A DNA stretch of 26,309 bases from a bacterium (GCA_030603495.1 JAUVXR010000034.1:1-26309), one strand, 5' to 3'. Shown: positions 1-7,436, counted from the stretch's first letter. Notes: generated by a model from the sequence alone, not told the origin. Numbers and translations: made by a program.

Positions 1-143
1 TGACCGCCCTGATAGGTGGTCAGCAGCAGATAAGGACGCGACATCTGAACTAATCTGAAGCTGAAATCCTAAGTCTCTTAACTCCGTTTCTGCGACGAAA
101 CCGTCTGCTGGCAATCATCGAAGGCTTTCTCAACGGTCTCAGG
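1..143. other. Leader region before the CoA-transferase, no gene recognised
   Basis: No complete gene is visible. The CoA-transferase frame is open from 54 but carries no ATG, GTG or TTG, and the translated stretch resembles nothing I know. The other two forward frames contain early stops. Confidence 0.4.
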
Positions 144-1697
144 CTAAGCAAAATCGTTTCCGCCGAAGAGGCTGCGGCCCGAATCCCTGATCGGGCGACT
201 ATCGGCTGTGGTGGATTCGTAGGCGCCGGCCATCCGGAGGCATTAACAGCAGCCCTTGAGCAGCGCTTCCTAGCCGAGGGACACCCGCGTGACCTGACTA
301 TTGTCTATGCCGCCGGGCAGGGCGACGGTAAGGGACGGGGTATTGACCACCTCGCCCACGAGGGCCTCGTAAAGCGAATCATCGGAGGCCACTGGGGACT
401 GTGCCCGGGGCTGGGTGTGCTTGCGGTCGAAGGAAAAGTAGAGGCGTATAACTGGCCCCAGGGCGTTGTCTCACACCTTTTCCGTGAGATCGCTGCCGGC
501 CGGCCCGGGCTTATTACCCACATCGGCCTCAAGACATTCGTTGACCCGCGCAACGACGGTGGAAAGCTCAACGGCAAGGCTACCGAGGACCTCGTGGAGC
601 TTATTGAATTGCGTGGCAAGGAGTGGCTCTTCTACCACGCGTTCCCCATTGACGTGGCCCTCGTGCGGGGCACAACTGCCGACGAGCGCGGGAATGTCAG
701 CATGGAGCACGAAGCGCTGTTTGGTGAAATGCTGGCCATCGCGCAGGCGGCGCGAAACAGCGGCGGCCTAGTCATAGCCCAGGTCCAACGCGTGGCTGCC
801 GCTGGCACCCTGCATCCACACGATGTGATAATTCCTGGCATTCTGGTGGGCGCCGTTGTTGTAGCGCCGCCGGAACAGCATCAGCAAACCTTCAGCGAAG
901 ACTACAATCCCGCCTATTGCGGCGATGTCAAAGTGCCCATCGGCAACATACCGCCGTTGCCGATGGACGAACGCAAAATCATTGCGCGCCGCGCTGCTCT
1001 CGAATTGTCTAGTGACGCTGTAGTCAATCTGGGTATCGGTATGCCCGAGGGCGTGGCCGCCGTTGCCAACGAGGAGGGCATCGCCGAGCGTCTGACCCAG
1101 ACCGTAGAGGCCGGGCCGATTGGGGGAGTTCCGGCAGGCGGTCTCTCATTTGGGGCTTCCGCCAACCCCGAAGCAGTGGTTGACCAGCCGGCACAGTTCG
1201 ATTTCTATGACGGCGGTGGCCTTGAAGTGGCTTTTCTCGGTATGGCGCAAGTTGATGCCAGGGGGAACGTCAATGTCAGCAAATTCGGCCCCCGGATTGC
1301 AGGCTGTGGCGGCTTCATCAATATCACCCAGACGGCCAGGAAGGTTATCTTCTGCGGCACCTTCACGGCCGGGGGTCTCCAGATAGATGTCGCCGATGCT
1401 ACGCTCACAATCGTCCAGGAGGGCAAACATCGAAAGTTCATTGAAGCAGTCGAGCACGTAACCTTCTCCGGCGAGTATGCAAACGAGAAAGGGCAGCAGG
1501 TGCTGTACGTTACGGAGCGTGCTGTATTTGAACTGGGAGACGGAAAGCTTGTGTTGACTGAAGTGGCGCCGGGTATTGACATAGAAGAGCAGCTTCTGGC
1601 TCAAATGGACTTCCGCCCCGAGATCGCGGCCACCGTAAGCAATATGGATGCCCGTGTGTTCGGCACTGGCCTGATGGGCCTGGCGGTGAAGAGCTGA
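144..1697 (+). CDS. Acetate/propionate CoA-transferase (YdiF/PCT family), start codon unclear
   Basis: Family I CoA-transferase that moves CoA between short-chain acyl-CoAs and free acids in the cytoplasm. Similarity to the family begins at about 150 ([15 protein letters not shown]) and covers both halves: an N-terminal alpha-type domain ([24 protein letters not shown]) and a C-terminal beta-type domain. The catalytic glutamate is expected in the motif [18 protein letters not shown] near 1110-1150. The C-terminus ([22 protein letters not shown]) is typical. From 150 the protein is about 515 residues, close to the family norm. There is no ATG, GTG or TTG in frame between the stop at 51-53 and GTG 417, and no convincing Shine-Dalgarno. 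Starting at 417 would remove about 90 conserved residues. I give the homology-supported extent, with the codon that aligns to Met being CTA at 144. The gene may use a rare start or may be damaged. Function of the family is confident; the start is not. Confidence 0.85.
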   Translation, partial: LSKIVSAEEAAARIPDRATIGCGGFVGAGHPEALTAALEQRFLAEGHPRDLTIVYAAGQGDGKGRGIDHLAHEGLVKRIIGGHWGLCPGLGVLAVEGKVEAYNWPQGVVSHLFREIAAGRPGLITHIGLKTFVDPRNDGGKLNGKATEDLVELIELRGKEWLFYHAFPIDVALVRGTTADERGNVSMEHEALFGEMLAIAQAARNSGGLVIAQVQRVAAAGTLHPHDVIIPGILVGAVVVAPPEQHQQTFSEDYNPAYCGDVKVPIGNIPPLPMDERKIIARRAALELSSDAVVNLGIGMPEGVAAVANEEGIAERLTQTVEAGPIGGVPAGGLSFGASANPEAVVDQPAQFDFYDGGGLEVAFLGMAQVDARGNVNVSKFGPRIAGCGGFINITQTARKVIFCGTFTAGGLQIDVADATLTIVQEGKHRKFIEAVEHVTFSGEYANEKGQQVLYVTERAVFELGDGKLVLTEVAPGIDIEEQLLAQMDFRPEIAATVSNMDARVFGTGLMGLAVKS

Positions 1698-1729
1698 CAT
1701 TCTTGCCGCCCGGTGTCAGGATCCACTAG

Positions 1730-1761
1730 GCCCCCAAGTCAGGGACGAGGGGGCAGCTTTT
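1730..1761 (+). terminator. Probable intrinsic terminator after the CoA-transferase
   Basis: Stem GCCCCC (1730-1735) pairs with GGGGGC (1749-1754). An inner GTC/GAC pairing tightens the loop. The hairpin is followed by AGCTTTTG. It lies 33 nt after the stop codon of the CoA-transferase, the right place for a terminator, although the T run is short. Confidence 0.5.
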
Positions 1762-1985
1762 GTACCCACGCGTAGAGGGCCTCGGTGGGTTCCTCATCCA
1801 ATGGCGTGGTCTCCAGCCGCACTCGCCGCCTTCCACCTCAGTGTTCTATCATGCGGCACACCCACCTGACACAACTGGTCTTCTAGGCGGCAGCAGAACG
1901 CGGCCGGTGTCGCGACGTGGCACTGAGTAATCGCCCTTTTAACACTCCTGAGGATACAGAAGCGCAGGGAAGGTACCTTCCTGCT

Positions 1986-2444
1986 TCAGGAAGACATATT
2001 CCCGTGCCGCGGCACATCCCGCTCAATAGTTTTCGAGATGCGGAACGCCCAGTAATCTGGATTATTCAAGATTGAGCCGGTCGGCTTGAGCACGCGGTGC
2101 AGCTCGATCAGCCGAATCGCCATCATCACCAGGTACGCCATCATATCGTTGCTGCCCAGGAACTGCCGCAGCGCGTCCAGCAGCGCCCCGATTTTGCCCC
2201 CGCCGGTGACCACCTCCTGGTAGGCCGCCTGCGTGGATAGGTCCCAGTGCCAGGTATCTTCAAACGCGGCGACCTGCGCCGCCGACGCCGTCCCATTCTT
2301 CTCTTTGAACAGCACGCTATAGGTAGCTTTGGAGTTAAACGGCGGGTCCAGGTAGATGAGGTCCACACTCTCCTCGCCCACGTGGTCCCGCAGAATCTCC
2401 AAATTATCCCCAAAATATAGCTTGTTCTGCCAGTCAGTCGCCAT
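1986..2444 (-). pseudogene. Truncated beta-class DNA adenine methyltransferase (N-terminal fragment)
   Basis: The first 125 or so residues match the start of Mod-type N6-adenine (or N4-cytosine) DNA methyltransferases. They contain FGDNLEILRDHVGEESVDLI, then catalytic motif IV as DPPF in LIYLDPPFNSK, then the usual FEDTWHW segment and LHRVLKPTGSI. At this point family members continue with a strand such as YLHCDPTASHYLK. Here the frame switches to LNNPDYWAFRISKTIERDV and stops at residue 152. The target-recognition region and the AdoMet-binding FxGxG motif are missing, so catalysis is not expected. The ATG has an AGAGGAAG ribosome site. The gene lies 36 nt after the upstream membrane-protein gene on the same strand and may be co-transcribed with it. 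It is best read as a broken restriction-modification or orphan methylase gene; the identity of the fragment is confident. Confidence 0.75.
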
Positions 2445-2480
2445 GCGGTCTTCCTCTTGCCACTTAACCCGACCCTGCGC

Positions 2481-3542
2481 CTATTCGCCCGGGTGTAACT
2501 TCCCGTTCGGGTTTCGCGGCCAGAACTCCTTCCACTCATCCCCTCTGCGAGGCCGCGCGCGTTCCCAGCCGCCGCCCCATTTCCCGGCCTTCGTTTTGGG
2601 GTGTTGTACCATGACGTTGCTACTCCATTTCAAGTACCCGGGGCCCCACCAAACCAGCCCCAGTGCATGCTTATCGTCCCAGTCCTTGTCACAAACATCG
2701 GACGGCGGTTTCGGCATCAACATGAATCTCGACTCGTCTCCCCGCACCTGCCACTCGCGCCACGTGCCAATTTCTTTCTTCTCCAACTTCTCTATCTCAT
2801 CAGGTGTTGTCGCCATGCACCGCAGGTAACGCACGCACTCGCAGGCTGACCTCATACGGCCCGTTTGCTCACCTGGCGCGGCAGGAGACCCGCCCATCCA
2901 TTTTGCGCACAGCCTTACATTCGCCGCGGTGTTGTCCCCCTGGTTGGTGACCTGTATGACAAACCACTTCTCGTCAAGGAGTTCCCAACCTTCCTCGCTC
3001 GGCTTCTCCCCGTCCTTGTCCTTATCGTATTCTTCTAGGAATTCCTTCACTGTCATAGGGTCATTCACCAGTACGCCTGCACGCCCCAACAGCGTCGCCT
3101 CAACATGTTCCTCGCCCGCATCGGCGGCTCTTTTCGCCTCCCACGCGTACCACACCACAAACCCCGCTGTGACGGCCAGGACCAATGTCTGCACACCAAG
3201 CACTATTGTCTGCGCTGCGTTGGTCCCTCTACCAGTGTGCCAGAGCAACAATCCCGCCCCTCCCACAACTAACAGCCCCGCTGTAATGCCCAATACTAAT
3301 GACTTGCCCCCTAACGTCGAGTTCGGCTCCCACGGGCGCTTGCTGTTAATAATCCAGCAAATCACCGCCAACAGCCCAATCGCCACCAGGACGGGCCACC
3401 CTATCACCGCCCACAAAATGGTTGCCTCACGATCCAAGTTCAGTGCTCCCAGCGCCACAAGCCCGCCTAGGAACATGAGCAATACCCCGACGAGGAAGAC
3501 CAGAGCTACGACATACCATTCCCATATGCGCTTCACGTTCAC
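2481..3542 (-). CDS. Four-helix membrane protein with large soluble C-terminal domain, unknown function
   Basis: I do not recognise this 353-residue protein. Four hydrophobic segments are visible at about residues 10-33, 42-64, 81-101 and 112-133. A charged, probably cytoplasmic domain follows to the end. It contains WFVIQVTNQGDNTAANVRL, a beta-rich stretch like domains that describe a residue environment beside a membrane anchor, and several tryptophans. The GTG start at 3542 is chosen because AGGAGG (minus strand, 3547-3552) sits 4 nt upstream. The next in-frame GTG is two codons on. The 56-nt block just upstream is shared with the gene starting at 4849. Downstream lies the methyltransferase fragment. 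There are no metal or catalytic motifs I can name. Confidence 0.7.
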   Translation of the reverse strand: MNVKRIWEWYVVALVFLVGVLLMFLGGLVALGALNLDREATILWAVIGWPVLVAIGLLAVICWIINSKRPWEPNSTLGGKSLVLGITAGLLVVGGAGLLLWHTGRGTNAAQTIVLGVQTLVLAVTAGFVVWYAWEAKRAADAGEEHVEATLLGRAGVLVNDPMTVKEFLEEYDKDKDGEKPSEEGWELLDEKWFVIQVTNQGDNTAANVRLCAKWMGGSPAAPGEQTGRMRSACECVRYLRCMATTPDEIEKLEKKEIGTWREWQVRGDESRFMLMPKPPSDVCDKDWDDKHALGLVWWGPGYLKWSSNVMVQHPKTKAGKWGGGWERARPRRGDEWKEFWPRNPNGKLHPGE

Positions 3543-3598
3543 AACACCTCCTCGCCCCCAGTCTACGCCTGAGCGCCGGTTGCTGTCAATCGCCCCGC
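3543..3598 (-). promoter_or_regulatory. 56-nt promoter/ribosome-site block, copy 1
   Basis: Read on the minus strand, this block holds TTGACA (3584-3589), an 18-nt spacer, TAGACT (3560-3565) and then the ribosome site AGGAGGTG (3545-3552), directly followed by the GTG start at 3542. The same 56 nt recurs at 4857-4912 with one mismatch. TTGACA is a perfect -35 hexamer; TAGACT matches the -10 consensus at 4 of 6. Promoter activity is inferred from the hexamers, while the repeat itself is directly visible. Confidence 0.6.
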
Positions 3599-3636
3599 TT
3601 GTCCTGAGGTTCTCGAAGGGCCCGCTCCAAACCCCA

Positions 3637-3661
3637 TCGGGACAAGAATGTCCCTCCTACC
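3637..3661 (+). repeat. Hairpin repeat, GGGACA type
   Basis: GGGACA (3639-3644), loop AGAA, TGTCCC (3649-3654), then TCCTACC. The flanks ATC and TCCTACC are shared with the other members in this window. Confidence 0.75.
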
Positions 3662-3680
3662 CAGGGTTAAAGAAAACGAT

Positions 3681-3705
3681 GGTAGGAGCGGCATTCCTGC
3701 CGCGA
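3681..3705 (-). repeat. Hairpin repeat, GCGGCA type, reverse orientation
   Basis: On the minus strand GCGGCA, loop GGAA, TGCCGC, then TCCTACC (plus coordinates 3688-3703 for the hairpin). The framework is that of the neighbouring repeats, with a compensated base-pair change in the stem. Confidence 0.7.
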
Positions 3706-3720
3706 TTATGTTGCCTCTGA

Positions 3721-3745
3721 TCGGGACAAGAATGTCCCTCCTACC
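3721..3745 (+). repeat. Hairpin repeat, GGGACA type
   Basis: GGGACA (3723-3728), loop AGAA, TGTCCC (3733-3738), TCCTACC. The core and flanks match the copy at 3637. Confidence 0.75.
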
Positions 3746-3760
3746 GGTGTGGGGGAGAGG

Positions 3761-3783
3761 TCGGGGCAAGGGTGCCCCTCCCA
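3761..3783 (+). repeat. Hairpin repeat, GGGGCA type
   Basis: GGGGCA (3763-3768), loop AGGG, TGCCCC (3773-3778), then TCCCAC. The preceding 20 nt (CCGGTGTGGGGGAGAGG) is repeated before the copy at 5010. Confidence 0.7.
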
Positions 3784-3882
3784 CACAGAGGAAGGACCTG
3801 ATTCACCAATGGCCCTCTCACACAGAGGAATGGCCTGATTCACCAAAGCCCCCTACAGAACAAGAATCTGATTCGCCAAGAG
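3782..3882 (+). repeat. Three degenerate tandem repeats of about 36 nt
   Basis: Units at 3782-3818, 3819-3854 and about 3855-3882. The first two begin CACACAGAGGAA and share CCTGATTCACCAA. The third is diverged (CTGATTCGCCAA). No coding capacity or named family is apparent. Confidence 0.6.
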
Positions 3883-3885
3883 TTG

Positions 3886-3908
3886 TGGGAGGGGCACCCT
3901 TGCCCCGA
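3886..3908 (-). repeat. Hairpin repeat, GGGGCA type, reverse orientation
   Basis: On the plus strand GGGGCA (3891-3896), CCCT, TGCCCC (3901-3906), preceded by GTGGGAG. It is the reverse complement of the copy at 3761. Confidence 0.7.
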
Positions 3909-3970
3909 CGCTGTTGAAGTAGCCTGCCGCAGGGCCGATTGCTGTCAATCGCCCCGCCCCTCATTACGCC

Positions 3971-4849
3971 TCAAGAAAGCACCGGGGAAATCCCCGAGGG
4001 TATCCGTTCGGAGCAAGGCACCCCTGTCTGGCACAAGCCACAGCCAGAGGATTCGCCGCCGGGGATTCCGTACAATTTCTCAATGCGTGCACGTATGCTC
4101 CTGCTGAACTCCTGGCAGCGCGCCTTGTCGTGAGCACCTCTATCTCTCCTGATGGCTGCCGCGGGACAGCGGGAGGCACACGCCCGGCACGAGCCATCCT
4201 GGAAGAAAGAACAATACCCCCGCCGCTTAGGACGTGTGACTCTTGCCGCCTGCAGTTTGAGGCGCGCCACGACACTGCCACATCTCATCGCAACTCCTCG
4301 CCGGGAGATGAGGCCGCCCGACAGGCCGAAGGCCCCCAGCCCGGCCGCGTAGGCCGCGTGTCGCTCCGACCAGGTGGACGCCAGGCCAATCTGCTCATCC
4401 GTCAGTGTTGTGAAGCCCGGACCGAGGACGGGTGCAATGGCTTCGAAGCCGGCGCCAGTTAGCTCAGCAGCCACGTAGGCGCGCAACAGGTCATTGTATA
4501 CCTCGCCGTCGCGGCGGCCGTGCGCCCAGTACTCAGATGGCCCGTCAGTCTGCGTGGCGTTACTGCTGACGATCGTGTGGGTGAATGGCAGAATCCACGA
4601 GATGACCGTCAGATCATTGCCCCCGACGGTATTGCCGGTTGTCTCCCGGAATAACTCTGCCGGTGTGGGGTGAAACTCGCCGATGATAGCCTTGTATTGC
4701 ACCCAAAGCGGATCGGCGCCCGATACGAACCCCACCAGCGGCTCGTCATAGATGCAGAGCGAGGGCGCAATGCGCAGGCGATTCTGATGACTACTGGAGA
4801 CGTGCGCGCGGATAAGACTGCCCACCCACTCCTTTGTGCTGTTGTGCAT
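3971..4849 (-). CDS. QueG-like double [4Fe-4S] protein (epoxyqueuosine-reductase-related)
   Basis: A 292-residue cytoplasmic iron-sulfur protein resembling the family often labelled epoxyqueuosine reductase-like. The middle carries the family signature WSERHAAYAAGLGAFGLSGG followed by RGVAMRCGSVV. The C-terminal third has two cysteine clusters: C213, C221-x2-C224-x3-C228-P, and C245 with C270-x2-C273-x5-C279 in CGLCQTGVPCSERIP. This suits two [4Fe-4S] clusters and an electron-transfer or cobamide-linked reductase role. It lacks enough similarity in the N-terminal half for me to call it true QueG. I chose ATG 4849 because AGGAGG (4861-4866, minus strand) is 11 nt away. TTG 4858 and GTG 4861 are also in frame but lie too close to, or inside, the ribosome site. 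The leader is the 56-nt repeated block. Confidence 0.75.
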   Translation of the reverse strand: MHNSTKEWVGSLIRAHVSSSHQNRLRIAPSLCIYDEPLVGFVSGADPLWVQYKAIIGEFHPTPAELFRETTGNTVGGNDLTVISWILPFTHTIVSSNATQTDGPSEYWAHGRRDGEVYNDLLRAYVAAELTGAGFEAIAPVLGPGFTTLTDEQIGLASTWSERHAAYAAGLGAFGLSGGLISRRGVAMRCGSVVARLKLQAARVTRPKRRGYCSFFQDGSCRACASRCPAAAIRRDRGAHDKARCQEFSRSIRARIEKLYGIPGGESSGCGLCQTGVPCSERIPSGISPVLS

Positions 4850-4856
4850 GTGCGCC

Positions 4857-4912
4857 AACACCTCCTCGCCCCGAGTCTACGCCTGAGCGCCGGTTGCTGT
4901 CAATCGCCCCGC
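4857..4912 (-). promoter_or_regulatory. 56-nt promoter/ribosome-site block, copy 2
   Basis: Differs from the copy at 3543-3598 at one position. On the minus strand: TTGACA (4898-4903), 18-nt spacer, TAGACT (4874-4879), AGGAGGTG (4859-4866). It lies directly upstream of the QueG-like gene, whose coding sequence is unrelated to the gene behind copy 1. Confidence 0.6.
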
Positions 4913-4967
4913 CCCGGCCCCTGACCACCCGTAGGGGCGCTGCTTGCCGCGCCCGCCCCAGACCCCA

Positions 4968-5032
4968 TCGGGGCAAGGGTGCCCCTCCTACCGGTGTGGG
5001 GGAGAGGTCGGGGCAAGGGTGCCCCTCCTACC
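4968..5032 (+). repeat. Two hairpin repeats, GGGGCA type, in tandem
   Basis: Hairpins GGGGCA, AGGG, TGCCCC at 4970-4985 and 5010-5025, each followed by TCCTACC. The linker CCGGTGTGGGGGAGAGG is the one found before the copy at 3761, so about 40 nt (4988-5027) repeats 3741-3780 almost exactly. Confidence 0.75.
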
Positions 5033-5120
5033 GGCACTCTCCTCGCTCCCTTTACTTTTGAAAGTTTTTGCCGGCTTGTCCGCCGTAGCTGCACTTGTAT
5101 AGCGAAGGCGAGAAGGGGTG

Positions 5121-5156
5121 CGGGGAACCGGCTTTTTTCAAAAAGCGGGTTCCCTG
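5121..5156. repeat. Long inverted repeat
   Basis: Outer arms GGGAACC (5123-5129) and GGTTCCC (5148-5154), one G-G mismatch, inner arms GCTTTTT (5131-5137) and AAAAAGC (5140-5146), loop TC. The stem can be extended by a G-T and a C-G pair. The role is unknown: hairpin regulator, bidirectional terminator or repeat element are all possible. Confidence 0.65.
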
Positions 5157-5245
5157 CAAAGCTGTCCTCCTCTCGGCTATTCTGCCCGCGCCGCGGCTCT
5201 CTGGACAAACCGGCAACGAACCAGTATACCAAATGATGAAGACTG

Positions 5246-5261
5246 CAAGCCCGCGGGCTTG
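5246..5261. promoter_or_regulatory. Perfect 16-nt palindrome before the cysteine-rich gene
   Basis: CAAGCCCGCGGGCTTG is its own reverse complement. It ends 7 nt before the ribosome site (AAGGAGGTG, 5269-5277). The position fits an operator or a translation-blocking hairpin for the gene at 5283; this is an inference. Confidence 0.4.
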
Positions 5262-5282
5262 AGACTGTAAGGAGGTGCACCC

Positions 5283-5462
5283 ATGAAAGTCAAAGAGGGC
5301 GACGTGCTAGTCTGCCAGTGCGGAGATTGCGAGCTGGAGGTGACGGTTACCAAGGTCTGTGGCCCGGTCTCGTGCGGATGCGAACCCGCCTGCTGCGACA
5401 TAGAGGCGAGTTGCTGCGACGAGCCTCTGGTCGTCAAGGCCAAGGGCTGTTGCTGCAGCTGA
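5283..5462 (+). CDS. Cysteine-rich 59-residue protein, possible metal-binding miniprotein
   Basis: A short gene with a near-perfect ribosome site (AAGGAGGTG, 5 nt before ATG). The 59-residue product has 13 cysteines at 11, 13, 16, 26, 31, 33, 37, 38, 44, 45, 56, 57 and 58. The N-terminal part, KEGDVLVCQCGDCELEVTV, and the later CCDEPLVVK recall the two halves of desulforedoxin (a CxxC-bearing strand, then CCGEPM). However, it has many more cysteines, closer to a metallothionein. It is acidic and has no signal peptide or membrane helix, so it is probably cytoplasmic. Binding of a transition metal or Fe is an inference from cysteine spacing. A hairpin follows at 5505. The start is confident and the function is not. 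Confidence 0.65.
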   Translation: MKVKEGDVLVCQCGDCELEVTVTKVCGPVSCGCEPACCDIEASCCDEPLVVKAKGCCCS

Positions 5463-5504
5463 ACGCTCTCCCGGTCACGTATTGTCTCACCGCTCGTGTG
5501 GCGA

Positions 5505-5523
5505 GTAGCGACGGTGTCGCTAC
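5505..5523 (+). terminator. Hairpin between convergent genes
   Basis: Perfect arms GTAGCGAC (5505-5512) and GTCGCTAC (5516-5523) with loop GGT, between the ends of the cysteine-rich gene and the minus-strand gene ending at 5555. No T run follows on either strand, so it is a weak terminator candidate. Confidence 0.35.
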
Positions 5524-5554
5524 CGGCGACGGCCTGGGGGCTGCTGCGGTCGGC

Positions 5555-5833
5555 TTAGGCCGCGATATCCGACATATTGAGCAGGCCGTTCTCGCGCAGG
5601 ATTTCGAGAATATCCACGGCGACCCGTAGCGCCGCCAGCGCGTCCTTATCCTCGAGCTGCACAAAGAAGGCGTGCCGGGCGCTCCATTGAGTCATAGACT
5701 CGAGCGCGTCGCCCATTTGGGGCGTCACATACAAATTGGCGCGCTCGATCTCTTCGCGGTCGCCGGGGCACTCAATAAGAATGTGGGCTGCGCCGGGCTG
5801 ACTATTACCAATACTAATCCGTGCGTCCATCAT
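5555..5833 (-). CDS. Small protein of unknown function
   Basis: About 92 residues, no family recognised. The sequence starts MMDARISIGNSQPGAAHILI and has an amphipathic segment near the end (LAALRVAVDILEILREN). There is no signal peptide, membrane helix or cysteine cluster. The frame extends 11 codons further upstream, but GGGAGGT (minus strand) lies a few bases before two adjacent ATGs (5833 and 5830). One of these is therefore the likely start; spacing slightly favours 5830. The gene is downstream of hslU on the same strand, with a gap of about 180 nt, and converges on the cysteine-rich gene. Confidence 0.55.
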   Translation of the reverse strand: MMDARISIGNSQPGAAHILIECPGDREEIERANLYVTPQMGDALESMTQWSARHAFFVQLEDKDALAALRVAVDILEILRENGLLNMSDIAA

Positions 5834-6014
5834 TAGACCTCCCACCTGTTTCGTTGATTGGCTCACGGCTCACTACCGGTGAGTTCACACTGTCCATATC
5901 ACGGTAGGCCATACTGCGCCGGAGTCCCGATGTATGGTATCGGCTGCGCCTGTCGGCGTCAAGAGCTCGCGGCGGGCGCAGGTTGAGTCCTCGCAGGGCC
6001 CGTTGCCCTATCCG

Positions 6015-7436
6015 TTACAACATATACCTACTCAAGTCCTGGTCTTCGACGACGTCCTGGAGCTGCTTCTGGACGTAGTCGGCGTCAATGGGTATCTTCT
6101 GCTCGCCGATCTCGGGCGCTTCGAAGGAAAGTTCTTCCAGCAGCCGCTCCATGAGGGTATAGAGCCGGCGGGCGCCGATGTTCTCGGTCTGCTCGTTGAC
6201 CAGTTGCGCCAGCCGCGCCAGCTCGGTGATAGCGTCCTCGCCGAAGGTCAGCTCGATGCCCTCGGTGGCCAGCAGCGCGATGTACTGCTTGACCAGGGAG
6301 TTATCGGGCTCGACGAGGATGCGCGCGAAGTCCTCCTGGGTGAGGCTATCCAGCTCTACGCGCAGGGGGATGCGGCCCTGCAGTTCGGGGATCAGATCGG
6401 AGGGCTTGGAGATGTGGAAGGCCCCCGCGCAGATGAACAGGATATGGTCAGTATTTACCGGCCCGTACTTGGTCATCACCGTGCAGCCCTCGATGATCGG
6501 TAGGATGTCGCGCTGGACACCCTCGCGCGAGACGTCCGGGCCGTGACCGGTGGTTTCCCGCCCGGCGACCTTGTCAAGCTCGTCAACGAAGACGATGCCG
6601 TTCTCCTCGGTCGCCTCCAGCGCGCGCCGCCCTACCTCCTGGCCGTCAATGAGCTTGTCGGCCTCCTGGTAGGTCAGGACGCGGCGGGCCTCGGCGACGG
6701 TAGTGCGCTTGGTGGACTTGCGCGCGGGGAAGAGGTTCCCGAGCATATTCTGCATGTCCATCCCCATCTCTTCCATCCCCGCGGCGCTGAATATCTGCAT
6801 GCTCTGCATCATCGGCTCCTCCACCTCGACCTCAATCTCCTGATCCTCCAGCTCACCGGCCGCCAGGCGCTGGCGGGTGAAGTTGCGCACGCGCTCTTCC
6901 TGGCGGGCCATCTGCTCGCGGCGGTCTCGCTCGGCCGCCATCTGCTCGGGGGTGGGCGTCGGCTCGGTTGCGCCAAGCATGGCCGCCAGCGGCGGCGCCG
7001 CTTGGCTTTTCTCCACCCCGGCCAGGATATTCACCAATCGCTCGTTAGCCCGGCGCTCTGCCTCCTCTTCAACTGCCGCGAAGGCCTCGTCTTCGGCCAT
7101 GCGGTAGGCGATTTCCATCAGGTCGCGGATGATTGCCTCCACGTCACGGCCCACGTAGCCGACCTCGGTGAACTTAGTCGCCTCGACCTTGATAAAGGGA
7201 GAGTTGGCCAAATTAGCCAGTCGCCGGGCGATCTCGGTCTTGCCCACGCCGGTCGGGCCGATCATCAGGATGTTCTTGGGGATGACCTCGTCACGGAGTT
7301 CTTCATCCTCCAGCGCGCGGCGGCGGGCGCGGTTGCGCAGGGCGATAGCCACCGACCGCTTCGCATCATCCTGGCCGATTATGTAGCGGTCGAGCTGCTC
7401 AACAATTTCCCTGGGTGTCAGATCATCTATTATCAC
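6015..7436 (-). CDS. hslU: ATP-dependent protease ATPase subunit HslU (ClpY)
   Basis: AAA+ unfoldase that feeds substrates to HslV in the cytoplasm. At 473 residues it is full length. Walker A GPTGVGKT is at 60-67 and pore motif GYVG at 93-96. The variable I-domain covers roughly 110-240, with an acidic/glutamine-rich stretch and methionine-rich segment [13 protein letters not shown]. Walker B reads [10 protein letters not shown] near 275-285. The sensor-2 arginine lies in [15 protein letters not shown]. The C-terminus LSRYML is the tail that docks in HslV pockets. The start is GTG 7436, immediately after the hslV stop (7437-7439), so the two genes form an operon and are probably translationally coupled. 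Confidence 0.97.
   Translation of the reverse strand: MIIDDLTPREIVEQLDRYIIGQDDAKRSVAIALRNRARRRALEDEELRDEVIPKNILMIGPTGVGKTEIARRLANLANSPFIKVEATKFTEVGYVGRDVEAIIRDLMEIAYRMAEDEAFAAVEEEAERRANERLVNILAGVEKSQAAPPLAAMLGATEPTPTPEQMAAERDRREQMARQEERVRNFTRQRLAAGELEDQEIEVEVEEPMMQSMQIFSAAGMEEMGMDMQNMLGNLFPARKSTKRTTVAEARRVLTYQEADKLIDGQEVGRRALEATEENGIVFVDELDKVAGRETTGHGPDVSREGVQRDILPIIEGCTVMTKYGPVNTDHILFICAGAFHISKPSDLIPELQGRIPLRVELDSLTQEDFARILVEPDNSLVKQYIALLATEGIELTFGEDAITELARLAQLVNEQTENIGARRLYTLMERLLEELSFEAPEIGEQKIPIDADYVQKQLQDVVEDQDLSRYML

Larger units (their letters stand above)
3599..3970. other. Gene-free, repeat-rich gap
   Basis: No credible gene lies here. The gap holds five short hairpin repeats (3637-3908), three degenerate 36-37 nt tandem repeats (3782-3882) and a partial third copy of the promoter-like block (about 3930-3957, including GCTGTCAATCGCCCCGC). 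Short open frames in the gap are translations of the repeats. Confidence 0.7.
4913..5282. other. Intergenic region with repeats and inverted repeats
   Basis: This region separates two divergently transcribed genes. It holds a GGGCGC/GCGCCC inverted repeat (4935-4954), two GGGGCA-type hairpin repeats (4970-5032), a long imperfect hairpin (5121-5156), and a perfect 16-nt palindrome (5246-5261) just before the ribosome site of the cysteine-rich gene. I see no further gene. Confidence 0.6.

Noticed and set aside
2929-3720. 263-residue plus-strand open frame, Ser/Thr/Pro-rich
   Set aside because: Antisense to the membrane-protein gene and extending into repeats. The minus-strand gene has the ribosome site and clear membrane helices.
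3648-3917. Short open frames within the repeat region
   Set aside because: They are translations of the hairpin and tandem repeats.
3599-5060. CRISPR array suspected from the many short repeats
   Set aside because: Spacing is irregular, orientation varies, repeats are about 25 nt hairpins, and there are no equal-length unique spacers or cas genes.
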